A stretch of DNA of 64,000 bases from an uncultured Pelagibacteraceae bacterium (GTDB taxonomy: Bacteria; Pseudomonadota; Alphaproteobacteria; Pelagibacterales; Pelagibacteraceae): NCBI GenBank assembly GCA_902593285.1, contig CACJHW010000004.1:1-64000 (forward strand), read 5' to 3'. Of this stretch, positions 1 through 8,111 are shown in pieces (positions within the stretch are counted from its first letter, which is position 1; every line of letters starts with the position of its first letter). A program made the position numbers and the translations under genes. The notes beneath the pieces are model-generated. The model made no database searches. It worked only from the letters and a program-made list of their open reading frames with translations, and had not been told where the DNA came from.

Positions 1-1
1 A

Positions 2-673
2 AAAAAGTTTTCTAAGATAAAAGAATTGTTTTTTATTGATTGTGGTTCTAATTATGGGTTTTACTCATTTTATACTGCAGCATTATCTAAAAAAAATCAT
101 ATTATATCCATTGAAGCTTCAAAAGATACTGCAGATCAATTTACTAAAAATTTAAAATTAAACAATTTCAATAATATTAATTTTTTTAACAATGCGGCCT
201 CAAATTCAAGTGGTGAAAATATCTCTTTTTACGAAAGTGAAAATGATTGGGAAAGCTCTCAAACACATAATAATTTTAAATCTCATACAGAATCAGTAAT
301 TAAATCTGTTAAGATTGATACTCTATTAAAAGATTACTTTTTTGATGATTATTTAGTGATAATCAAATTAGATGTGGAAGGTAATGAGATAAACGTAATT
401 AAAGGAGCATTAGATGTGATAAAAAAATCAAATCCTTTAATAATTATAGAGTTTTCTAAATATATTTTTGAAAACCTGGACAATATTGACTATTTGAAGA
501 ATTTTTTAATTCAATATGATTATTCTATATATGATACTAATCATAACAAAAAAGATTTAGATGACATTTTAGATATGATTAATAATTTAGAAAAAAGATA
601 TAAAACAATTGGTAATTTTTATTTAATTAAAAATTTTTCAAGAAACCTTGAGGTTTTCCTTTCAAATGAGTGA
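2..673 (+). CDS. FkbM-family methyltransferase, 5' end outside the window
   Basis: The reading frame is open to the window edge, so the N-terminus is missing; a TTG at 26 is not a convincing start because codons upstream of it continue the frame. The visible part opens with a SAM-binding motif (FIDCGSNYGFYSF) followed by a strand ending in an acidic residue (IISIEAS), and carries the family motif KLDVEGNEINVIKGAL in the middle. FkbM proteins are SAM-dependent O-methyltransferases, often found in polysaccharide clusters; the substrate here is unknown. It is very AT-rich. Its stop overlaps the next gene by 8 bases. Family call is confident, substrate is not. Confidence 0.8.
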   Translation, partial: KKFSKIKELFFIDCGSNYGFYSFYTAALSKKNHIISIEASKDTADQFTKNLKLNNFNNINFFNNAASNSSGENISFYESENDWESSQTHNNFKSHTESVIKSVKIDTLLKDYFFDDYLVIIKLDVEGNEINVIKGALDVIKKSNPLIIIEFSKYIFENLDNIDYLKNFLIQYDYSIYDTNHNKKDLDDILDMINNLEKRYKTIGNFYLIKNFSRNLEVFLSNE

Positions 674-1010
674 TCTAGCAAATAAAAAATGTGTTCCATG
701 CGAAGGCAATATTCCTCCTTTCAGCACGGATGAAATTCATAAATATTTAAAAAAAGTTGATGGTTGGGAAGTTTTAGAGGATAAAATTGATGGATTTCAT
801 TTAATTAAAAATTTTAAATTTGATAATTTTTTACAAAGCCAGGAATTTGTAAATAAAGTTGGGGGAATTGCTGAGGCAGAAGGACATCATCCTGATTTAT
901 GGTTTGGATGGGGCTATGCTAGAATTAAAATATTTACACATGCAATAAAAGGTTTAGCAGAGAGTGATTTTATTTTAGCTGCAAAAATAGATCAAATATC
1001 TAATGCTTAA
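666..1010 (+). CDS. phhB: 4a-hydroxytetrahydrobiopterin dehydratase (pterin-4a-carbinolamine dehydratase)
   Basis: A 114-residue protein, the usual size for PCD/DCoH. It has EGHHPDL followed by an alternating strand and THAIKGLAESDFILAAKID, matching the catalytic His pair and the distal His segment of the family. The enzyme dehydrates 4a-hydroxytetrahydrobiopterin formed by aromatic amino acid hydroxylases; no hydroxylase is visible nearby, and in bacteria it may serve other pterin roles. I chose ATG 666 over an upstream TTG at 648 because family similarity begins after it and a GAGG lies upstream. It overlaps the preceding gene by 8 bases and the convergent purH by 11. Confidence 0.87.
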   Translation: MSDLANKKCVPCEGNIPPFSTDEIHKYLKKVDGWEVLEDKIDGFHLIKNFKFDNFLQSQEFVNKVGGIAEAEGHHPDLWFGWGYARIKIFTHAIKGLAESDFILAAKIDQISNA

Positions 1011-2538
1011 AATGTCTTGTTTTTGAAAAAAGTAATACCGTATCAGTCTCATTTGCAAATTTAATTATTTCTTTATCTCTCATTGATCCAAATGGTTGAA
1101 CAACTGCTCTAACACCAGCTTGTATTAATTTTTCAATACCATCCACAAATGGAAAAAATGCATCTGATGCGGCTACTAAATCATCTGAATTCAGATTAAA
1201 TTTTTTCATTTTATTTATTGCAATTTGAGAACTGTCTAACCTGCTTGGCTGGCCAGATCCAATACCAACAGTCGTTTGATTAGATGCCAATACTATCGCA
1301 TTTGATTTTACATACCTGCATATATTAAATGCAAAAATAAGATCTTTAAGTTGTTTTGAAGTTGGCTTTCTTTTTGACACAACTTTAAAATTTTTATTCA
1401 TAAATGTATGTAAATCCTCTGATTGTAACAATATATTTTGATTGAATGATGTAAATTTAATCATTTCCTCTGTTTTATAATTTGTTCCATCAATTAATCT
1501 TAAGTTTTTTTTTGATTTTAATATTTTGACAGCATTTTTATCAAAACCATTTGCAATAATTACTTCTAAGAACAATTTTTTTAACTCAACAGCTAACTTG
1601 CTAGTAATTTTAAAATTGCAAGAAACTATTCCACCAAAAGCACTTACAGGATCACATTTTAGAGCAGACTTATAACTTTTCAAATGATCAGTTTTAATTG
1701 AAACACCACAAGGATTGGCATGTTTTACAATTACTGTTCCTCTATTATTTGGTAAAGATTTAGAAATTATTAGAGCACTAAATATGTCATTATAATTATT
1801 ATAACTAAGCTTTTTTCCATGAATTTGTTTTAAATTTGTATTTGAAATTGCTGAATAAATTGCACTCTGTTGATGAGGATTTTCTCCGTATCTAAGTCGT
1901 TCAATTAAACTTGCATGAATAATTTTTTTTCTGGGGAAAATAGTATTTGTTTTTTTGTTAAAATAACTTGAAATTACAGAATCATAATAAGCTGTTTCAG
2001 TAAAAGCTACTCTTGATAGTTTTTCTCTAAAATTTAAAGAAGTAGACCCTTTAAATTTATTTAGTTCTTGAATTAGATTTTCATACTGGTCTGAAGATGT
2101 TACTACAGTTACATCTTTATAGTTTTTAGCTGCAGATCTAACCATTGTAGGACCACCTATATCTATATTTTCTATAATTCGTTCATGATTTTTTGTTTTT
2201 TTTAAAGTACTCTCAAATGGATAAAAATTAACAATAACTAAATCAATATTCTCAAAATTATTATCTTTTAAATCTTTTAAGTGAGATTTTTTCCCTCTTT
2301 TATTTAAAATTCCAGCATGAATTTTTGGATGAAGAGTTTTGACTCTACCTTCTAAAATTTCAGCAGAATTAGTAAATTTAGATACTTCTAAGCATTTAAA
2401 TTTTAGTCTTTTAATTTCTTTATAGGTACCACCTGAGCTAATTATTTTAATTTTGTTTTTTTTTAAAATTTTTAATAATGGTCTTAAGTTTTTTTTGTCA
2501 GATACTGAAATAAGAGCTGTTTTAATTTTTTTCTTCAT
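1000..2538 (-). CDS. purH: Bifunctional AICAR formyltransferase / IMP cyclohydrolase PurH
   Basis: 512 residues, full length for PurH, which performs the last two steps of de novo IMP synthesis using 10-formyl-THF. The N-terminal cyclohydrolase (MGS-like) domain shows ALISVSDK, SSGGTYKEI and EGRVKTLHPKIHAG. The C-terminal transformylase domain starts near residue 200 and contains RYGENPHQ, VKHANPCG, SAFGGIVS and ASDAFFPF, ending in TRHFKH. It is translationally coupled to the upstream heparinase-like gene: stop and start share a base in TAATG. The order heparinase-like then purH recurs in alphaproteobacteria, from memory. Confidence 0.97.
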   Translation of the reverse strand: MKKKIKTALISVSDKKNLRPLLKILKKNKIKIISSGGTYKEIKRLKFKCLEVSKFTNSAEILEGRVKTLHPKIHAGILNKRGKKSHLKDLKDNNFENIDLVIVNFYPFESTLKKTKNHERIIENIDIGGPTMVRSAAKNYKDVTVVTSSDQYENLIQELNKFKGSTSLNFREKLSRVAFTETAYYDSVISSYFNKKTNTIFPRKKIIHASLIERLRYGENPHQQSAIYSAISNTNLKQIHGKKLSYNNYNDIFSALIISKSLPNNRGTVIVKHANPCGVSIKTDHLKSYKSALKCDPVSAFGGIVSCNFKITSKLAVELKKLFLEVIIANGFDKNAVKILKSKKNLRLIDGTNYKTEEMIKFTSFNQNILLQSEDLHTFMNKNFKVVSKRKPTSKQLKDLIFAFNICRYVKSNAIVLASNQTTVGIGSGQPSRLDSSQIAINKMKKFNLNSDDLVAASDAFFPFVDGIEKLIQAGVRAVVQPFGSMRDKEIIKFANETDTVLLFSKTRHFKH

Positions 2539-4163
2539 TATAACTTACTGATCTCCCACTTAATTACCTGCTCTTTTTCTTTATTCATGCCTGAGATAAA
2601 AATATTTTGATTTTCTTTATATGAATTTTTATTACCGAAATATAAACCATTATCAATATTAATATCAAAGTTATCACAACTAAATTTCCAACCTTCCTCA
2701 TCTATTTCAATTAGTATAGATTTGTTATCTTGTGTTTTCATTACTTTTGAGTTTGGATCAAGATGAAATCTTATATCAAATTTAATTTCTTTATTAGGTA
2801 TTTTTCTAAATAACTTATCATAGCCTATAAACTTCATTTGCTCTGGGTAGAATTCAATTTCTCTCTCATAAATTGTTCCAAATTTAATTGAATACCCATC
2901 ATGTGCACCTGATATTTTCCAGTAATTATTTTCAAAAACTACATTTTTTTTTGTGACTTTTAAATTTTTGTTAATATAAAAATTATTTTTATCTTTTATA
3001 AAATTACATGAAGAGTAGTCTTCAATTGTTAAAGCACAATGTAGAGCAGTGCTTCTGGATAATTTATTAAACTTATTATTTCTTTCTGAATAATAACCAG
3101 CATTTGAAATTAATTTTTTATTATTTGAAAATATTTCAAATGATAAAGCACCTGCCTGATAGTCGCTGGAAAAGATTCTGTTAGGACTAGAACCAATATC
3201 AGCTACTAGAATTATTTTTTTATTTTTAAGTATTGTGTATCCACCAAGTTCATTAATTTGATTCTTAAAAGTATAACCAAGCCTTTTTAAGTACTGATCA
3301 AATTCTTTATTTTCAGAAAGATAATTTCCATTAAAAAAAATATCTTGTTCAATATTTTGCCATATGAAAGCATAACTTGAACCCAGATAATAAATGGTTT
3401 CATCAATATATTCAGGTATTATACTTTGAGATTCTTTAAACCACTCTCTAATAATTATAAAGTATTTTAAATAAAATATTAACTGTCTGATATTTCTTGA
3501 CTTTGGAAAACCTTGGTTGTCGATTGAGAATTTAATTATATTTTTTAATAAATTTAATCCATTATCAAGATATTGTTTTTCATTTTTATAAGCTAATCCA
3601 GTTAAAATTATTGCAGCGCACCCAATCATCTTATTTTCCAGTTCAGTAGGGTTTTTTATTTCATTTAATAAATGGTTGGTTTGTTTTTGAATCATATGAT
3701 CAAAAGAATATCTGTATTCTTGATCACTATCTTCATAAGTAAGTTGATGATTTGACAACCATGAAATAATTCTTTTTGCTGTTAAATCAAATTCCCAACT
3801 TTTTTTTTGGTATTTAGCATTATTTGAAATCCAATTTTTTATTACTGCCTGTGTAGTTTTTTTAGAGGATTTTAAATCTAAGCTGAAAAACCAAAAAAAA
3901 TTATTTAATTTTTCATAATCTTTTGAGTTTAAATTATTTTGCCAAATTGATTCAATAGCAAAGTCTTCAATTTTATATTTCTTATTTTGGTATTTTATTA
4001 TAGACGAAAGTAAATGAGGACTTGGTTTATATTCAAAACTATTATTAAAAGTTCTTGATATCCTTTTTTCGTAAAAATTAGAATTTTGATAAATTGCTTT
4101 AAAATTTTCTTTTATATTAAAATAAAATCGACCTAAAATGCCTAAGGAAATTTTATTAATCAT
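2538..4163 (-). CDS. Heparinase II/III family protein
   Basis: 541 residues. The N-terminal half (to about 280) is alpha-helical and Trp/Phe-rich, like the alpha/alpha toroid of heparinase II/III-like proteins; the C-terminal half is beta-rich and carries motifs such as GGYTILKN, LVADIGSSPN, HADAL-like ALHCALTIED and GAHDGY, typical of the heparinase_II_III C-terminal region. There is no clear signal peptide, so the location is uncertain. The family contains polysaccharide lyases, but the alphaproteobacterial members next to purH are not assigned a substrate to my knowledge. It sits 4 bases downstream of rpe and overlaps purH by one base, suggesting one transcript. Confidence 0.78.
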   Translation of the reverse strand: MINKISLGILGRFYFNIKENFKAIYQNSNFYEKRISRTFNNSFEYKPSPHLLSSIIKYQNKKYKIEDFAIESIWQNNLNSKDYEKLNNFFWFFSLDLKSSKKTTQAVIKNWISNNAKYQKKSWEFDLTAKRIISWLSNHQLTYEDSDQEYRYSFDHMIQKQTNHLLNEIKNPTELENKMIGCAAIILTGLAYKNEKQYLDNGLNLLKNIIKFSIDNQGFPKSRNIRQLIFYLKYFIIIREWFKESQSIIPEYIDETIYYLGSSYAFIWQNIEQDIFFNGNYLSENKEFDQYLKRLGYTFKNQINELGGYTILKNKKIILVADIGSSPNRIFSSDYQAGALSFEIFSNNKKLISNAGYYSERNNKFNKLSRSTALHCALTIEDYSSCNFIKDKNNFYINKNLKVTKKNVVFENNYWKISGAHDGYSIKFGTIYEREIEFYPEQMKFIGYDKLFRKIPNKEIKFDIRFHLDPNSKVMKTQDNKSILIEIDEEGWKFSCDNFDINIDNGLYFGNKNSYKENQNIFISGMNKEKEQVIKWEISKL

Positions 4164-4167
4164 TAAC

Positions 4168-4827
4168 CTATTTTAATTTTAATAAATTAATATTTTTCTT
4201 TATATCTCCATCATTACTTTTGAATACTGTAGTACCAGAAACAAGGATGTTCGCACCAGCATCAATTGCACTTTTACAGTTATCAAAATTTATTCCACCA
4301 TCAATTTCTATGTCAAAATCTAACTTTTTTTGTTCTCTAATTTTTTTTAGATCTTTGATTTTATCCAAAACTTCTGGCATAAATTTTTGACCTCCAAATC
4401 CAGGATTTACACTCATAATTAAAACTAAATCAATTTGATCTAATAGATGTAATATTAAATCAATTTTAGATTTAGGATTAAGTGAAACTCCTACTTTCTT
4501 ATTTTTTTCTTTTATTTTTTTTATTGAATTACCTAAATTATCAGTAGCTTCAGGATGAATAGTAATTATATCTGCTCCTGCTTCAGCGTAAGCTTCTATG
4601 TATTTATGTACCGGTGAAATCATTAAATGAACATCAAATTTTAATGAACAATGTTTTCGAAGAGCTTTAATTACAGGTGGTCCTATTGTTAAATTAGGAA
4701 CAAAATGACCGTCCATCACATCCACATGAATCATGTCAGCTCCACCTTCTTCGAGTCTTTTAATTTCTGAACCTAATTGACTAAAGTCAGCTGATAAAAT
4801 TGATGGTGAAATTTGTATATTTTTCAT
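4168..4827 (-). CDS. rpe: Ribulose-phosphate 3-epimerase
   Basis: 219 residues, standard length. Motifs in order: SPSILSADF, HVDVMDGHFVPNLTIGP (metal-binding Asp and His), FDVHLMI, SVNPGFGGQKF and EIDGGIN (second catalytic Asp), then a phosphate-binding GTTVF. It interconverts D-ribulose 5-phosphate and D-xylulose 5-phosphate in the pentose phosphate pathway, in the cytoplasm. It is first in a tight minus-strand group with the heparinase-like gene and purH; the small membrane-protein gene lies 34 bases upstream. Confidence 0.97.
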   Translation of the reverse strand: MKNIQISPSILSADFSQLGSEIKRLEEGGADMIHVDVMDGHFVPNLTIGPPVIKALRKHCSLKFDVHLMISPVHKYIEAYAEAGADIITIHPEATDNLGNSIKKIKEKNKKVGVSLNPKSKIDLILHLLDQIDLVLIMSVNPGFGGQKFMPEVLDKIKDLKKIREQKKLDFDIEIDGGINFDNCKSAIDAGANILVSGTTVFKSNDGDIKKNINLLKLK

Positions 4828-4861
4828 TGATCGCTAGATTAACTAGTATCAATTTTAAAAA

Positions 4862-5212
4862 TTAAAATGAATTAAAAAATTGATAAATTTGTCTAGAAAT
4901 TTCACTCTCCAAAGGAAATGACAACATTCCCATCACCGAATAGCCTAAGATCCAAGGCATTAGATAAAATCTAATCATGTAGAAAAACCAAGCAACATAT
5001 AAAGGTACTAAAGGTCCAATAATAAATGAAGGTGTGATTGGTTTAAATAATTTAATTAAAGGGTTAGTATATTTCACAAATACTCTCATGAAAAAGAATT
5101 GTGAATCTTCTCTTTGAAAAATATTCATCGCTACTCTTCCAATAAGAGTCCACATGATGATTCCAAGCAAATAATCAATAAAATATATTAAAGGATGAAA
5201 ATTTGCCGACAT
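4862..5212 (-). CDS. Small integral membrane protein, YggT-like topology
   Basis: 116 residues with about three hydrophobic segments (roughly 7-28, 58-76, 78-98). The central stretch FVKYTNPLIKLFKPITPS resembles the TDPLLRPIRRLIPP region of YggT proteins, so it may be a divergent member; a clearer YggT gene exists at 17725. YggT proteins are inner-membrane proteins of poorly defined role. The similarity is by eye only; the alternative is an unrelated conserved membrane protein. It lies between the rpe gene and a terminator that closes the upstream symporter operon, so it probably begins a new transcript. Confidence 0.6.
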   Translation of the reverse strand: MSANFHPLIYFIDYLLGIIMWTLIGRVAMNIFQREDSQFFFMRVFVKYTNPLIKLFKPITPSFIIGPLVPLYVAWFFYMIRFYLMPWILGYSVMGMLSFPLESEISRQIYQFFNSF

Positions 5213-5244
5213 TTAAAATTTATATTGGAAAATGTATTGAAATA

Positions 5245-5270
5245 AAAGGGGCGAAATTAATCGCCCCTTT
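5245..5270 (-). terminator. Rho-independent terminator of the symporter operon
   Basis: A perfect 10-bp inverted repeat (5245-5254 with 5261-5270, GC-rich core GGGGCG) around a 6-base loop. On the minus strand it lies 11 bases past the symporter stop codon and is followed by a T-rich run. It separates the symporter operon from the downstream small membrane-protein gene. Confidence 0.85.
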
Positions 5271-5280
5271 AAAAGATTAT

Positions 5281-7092
5281 TTAGTGTGATCTACCAAGAA
5301 TTGATTTACCACTCGGTACACGTACATCATCAACCATTTTTTGAGTAGCTTTATCTGGTTCTGCAGTCATTAAACTAACTACTACCATTAAAACTAAACT
5401 AACAGCTGATCCGAAGATACCAAATGTTAATTGTGTAATTCCTAGGAATCCACTTCCACCAGTTCGTACCCAAATTAAGTACCAAGCACCAGCGGCTAGA
5501 CCACCTAGCATACCAGCAATCGCACCCTGTCTATTAGCTCTCTTCCACCATACACCAAGTACAAGTGGGAAGAACAATCCAGACATCGCAAAATCAAAAG
5601 CCCAGATGACCGAACCTAAGATTCCTTGAATCTCCATTGCTGCAATAGTTGCTCCAGCAAAACCAATTACTACAAGTAATACCCTTGCAACAAGTAGTCG
5701 TTTTGCAGTTTCCGCTTTTGGATCAATGATCTTATAGTAAACATCATGTGATATAGCGTTTGCAATTGCTAGAATCAAACCATCAGCAGTAGACATGGCA
5801 GCTGCCATACCTCCTGCAGCAACTAGACCTGAAATTACATAAGGTAATCCAGCTATCTCTGGTGTTGCTAAAACAACGGCTTTACCACCCATGAAGAACT
5901 CATTTAATTCAAGAGTTCCATTTCCGTTAAAGTCGCTGATAAACATTAGGTTTGCTTGGTTCCAGTTTTGGTACCAATCTATCGCTTCCACTTCTGCAAA
6001 TGTCTTACCGATAATACCAGTTGGTAAATTCGGGTCGATCAATGATAACTTAGATAATGTAGCTAACATTGGAGCAGAAGAATAAAGTAGGAAGATAAAG
6101 AATAGTGACCAACCTACTGATTTTCTAGCTGCTTTTACACTTGGAGTAGTAAAGTATCTCATCATCACGTGCGGTAATGAAGCTGTTCCCATCATCATCG
6201 CTAATGCTAATGAAATAAATGCCCAAGGTGTAGCGTTAACTGCAGAGTGTGCTTTAGTTATTCCTGCTAAGCCTTTAGGTACTGATTTTAGATCAGCAGC
6301 TGCGTTTTTAACAAAACCAAACTGTTGTTCTAACTCACCAATTCTAGCCACCTCATCAGCTAACATAAAGTGAGGGAAGAAACCCGCACCCATTTTGTTA
6401 CTGATCCAGAATACTGGAAGTAGGTATGCTATAATTAGTACGATATATTGTGCAACCTGTGTCCAAGTTACCCCTCTCATACCACCTAACATTGAACATA
6501 ATAAAATACTTATTAGTCCAACATAAACTGCGTATTGGAATGGGATATCTAGTGCAACAGATGCAATAGTACCTGTAGCGTTAATTTGTGCAGTCACATA
6601 AGTAAATGAAGCAACAGTTAAAACTACAACTGCGCTAAATCTAGCTAAATTACCACCGTATCTAGTACCTATAAAATCTGGAACTGTATAACAGCCAAAT
6701 TTTCTTAAGTATGGTGCTAATAAAGATGCAACAAGCACGTAACCACCAGTCCAACCTACAAGTAGAGCCATATAGCCGTAACCTTTAAAGTAAATACCAC
6801 CCGCCATTGCAACGAATGAAGCACCAGACATCCAGTCTGCTGCAGTCGCCATTCCGTTGAAGACCGTTGGTACTTGCCTACCAGCTACGTAATATGCATC
6901 TGCTTGGGCTGTTCTTGATAGCCAACCGATTAATGCATAGATGAATACAGTAAATGCAACGAAAGCGATACCAATCGCTTTTGCAGTCATACCCATCTGT
7001 TCAGCAATTGCCATGATGATTATGAAACCTATAAATCCTCCAGTATAGATTCCATAAACCTTTGGCAAATTATCTATGAAATTACCTTTCAT
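5281..7092 (-). CDS. Sodium/solute symporter large subunit (VC_2705-type)
   Basis: 603 residues with about 13 membrane segments. Solute:sodium symporter features are visible: GRQVPTVFNGMATAADWMSGASF near residue 72, a substrate-site region VLTVASFTYVTAQ, and GGMAAAMSTADGLILAIANAISHD near 435. This subfamily pairs with a DUF4212 protein, present directly upstream. It is often called acetate/cation symporter-like (ActP relative); with acs nearby, a short-chain carboxylate substrate is plausible but inferred. An extramembrane loop around residue 383-396 reads DFNGNGTLELNEF, an EF-hand-like Ca-binding pattern. It is GC-richer than its neighbours, consistent with high expression. Confidence 0.9.
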   Translation of the reverse strand: MKGNFIDNLPKVYGIYTGGFIGFIIIMAIAEQMGMTAKAIGIAFVAFTVFIYALIGWLSRTAQADAYYVAGRQVPTVFNGMATAADWMSGASFVAMAGGIYFKGYGYMALLVGWTGGYVLVASLLAPYLRKFGCYTVPDFIGTRYGGNLARFSAVVVLTVASFTYVTAQINATGTIASVALDIPFQYAVYVGLISILLCSMLGGMRGVTWTQVAQYIVLIIAYLLPVFWISNKMGAGFFPHFMLADEVARIGELEQQFGFVKNAAADLKSVPKGLAGITKAHSAVNATPWAFISLALAMMMGTASLPHVMMRYFTTPSVKAARKSVGWSLFFIFLLYSSAPMLATLSKLSLIDPNLPTGIIGKTFAEVEAIDWYQNWNQANLMFISDFNGNGTLELNEFFMGGKAVVLATPEIAGLPYVISGLVAAGGMAAAMSTADGLILAIANAISHDVYYKIIDPKAETAKRLLVARVLLVVIGFAGATIAAMEIQGILGSVIWAFDFAMSGLFFPLVLGVWWKRANRQGAIAGMLGGLAAGAWYLIWVRTGGSGFLGITQLTFGIFGSAVSLVLMVVVSLMTAEPDKATQKMVDDVRVPSGKSILGRSH

Positions 7093-7352
7093 TATTCGTC
7101 CTCTCTTTCGCTAAAGCCGAACTCTTCATCGATTTTTTCTTGTCTATTCGCAAACCAGAAAATTAGGATTACGAAAGCACCAAGAGATCCCTGACATGTA
7201 AACCAATATGTCCACGGATAACCGAAAGGTCCTGTGACCTCGTTCATTTCAGCTCCAAAGAGAAAGATGCCAATTGAGAAAACAAACCAGATTGCTAATG
7301 TTATAAATAACAATCCCCTGGTTTTTTCCCAGTGTTTTTGTTGATTTGACAT
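7092..7352 (-). CDS. DUF4212 protein, symporter small subunit
   Basis: 86 residues with two membrane segments (about 12-30 and 47-65) and the family pattern KHWEKTRGLLFITLAIWF near the start, FGYPWTYWFTCQGS before the second segment and an acidic tail. DUF4212 proteins are encoded beside VC_2705-type symporters and are thought to be an accessory subunit. The ATG is preceded by GAGAGG, and the gene shares one base with the symporter gene (TAATG), so the two are translationally coupled. Confidence 0.9.
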   Translation of the reverse strand: MSNQQKHWEKTRGLLFITLAIWFVFSIGIFLFGAEMNEVTGPFGYPWTYWFTCQGSLGAFVILIFWFANRQEKIDEEFGFSEREDE

Positions 7353-7461
7353 TTATACCTCTCTTTTTAGTTATAACTGGGTAAAACCATAACCATTATG
7401 AGAGCTTTGAAAACCCTAAAAATTGATCATATTAGGTACTTATTTACTTACTTTTTTAAGA

Positions 7462-7467
7462 TATAAT
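7462..7467 (+). promoter_or_regulatory. Probable -10 box (TATAAT)
   Basis: An exact TATAAT lies 20 bases before ATG 7488. The -35 region is weak (T-rich sequence near 7439-7448). It argues that the TTG at 7467 is promoter sequence and not the start of the next gene. Confidence 0.5.
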
Positions 7468-7487
7468 TGGCGCACTTACAAATTTAC

Positions 7488-8111
7488 ATGGGAAAATATA
7501 AATTAACTTGGAGAGATATAAAACTTGAGGATTTTAAAACATATTTATTCGCCATGTTTAAGGCGTTTATTCCAAAGAAAAAAATAAAAACCTTAGATGA
7601 ATTAGAGCAATTTATCCAAACAAAATCTGCGTGGGCCACTCAAGTTACTTTATATAATTATCTTAAAACTAGAATGGGAACAAGATACGTTCTTCATTTT
7701 GATAATGATGAATTTATGTCATCAGTAAATCTTGCTAAATGGAATATTTATTCAGTTGCATTACAAGATTTAACTTTTTTTACTTTTTCATATTTAAAAG
7801 TTAATTTCAATTATCAGGATATTCATAAAGCGAACGAAATTTTCAATAAAATTTTAGACGACGAAATTTCTAATAAGATGCCATTAAATATTATTGATGA
7901 AGCTAGGAAAAGTTATGATGAAAGATTGGATAAAATAAATTGGGATGTTTATTATCAAGACTTACCTTTTAATCCTAGTGCACTCTCTTTATACAAATGG
8001 GCTCCGATTGCAGACGAGTTAAAAACTTTAGATCGAAAGATAGTTTTAAATTCGATGATTTTAAAATGGGATGTTGTTAAACAAGAGTTTAAAGATTTAA
8101 TTCAGTTTTAA
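7488..8111 (+). CDS. Protein of unknown function (207 residues)
   Basis: I do not recognise this protein. It has no signal peptide and no convincing membrane segment; it is rich in aromatic and charged residues with likely helices (for example [20 protein letters not shown] near 40-60). I start it at ATG 7488 because a TATAAT box covers 7462-7467, which would place transcription initiation after the alternative TTG. It is a single gene divergent from the symporter operon and convergent with acs, overlapping the acs stop by 4 bases, so the two 3' ends share sequence and no separate terminator is seen. Confidence 0.75.
   Translation: MGKYKLTWRDIKLEDFKTYLFAMFKAFIPKKKIKTLDELEQFIQTKSAWATQVTLYNYLKTRMGTRYVLHFDNDEFMSSVNLAKWNIYSVALQDLTFFTFSYLKVNFNYQDIHKANEIFNKILDDEISNKMPLNIIDEARKSYDERLDKINWDVYYQDLPFNPSALSLYKWAPIADELKTLDRKIVLNSMILKWDVVKQEFKDLIQF

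Noticed and set aside
7467-7487. TTG start giving 7 more residues for the unknown protein at 7488
   Set aside because: The TTG overlaps an exact TATAAT box, so transcription probably starts after it.
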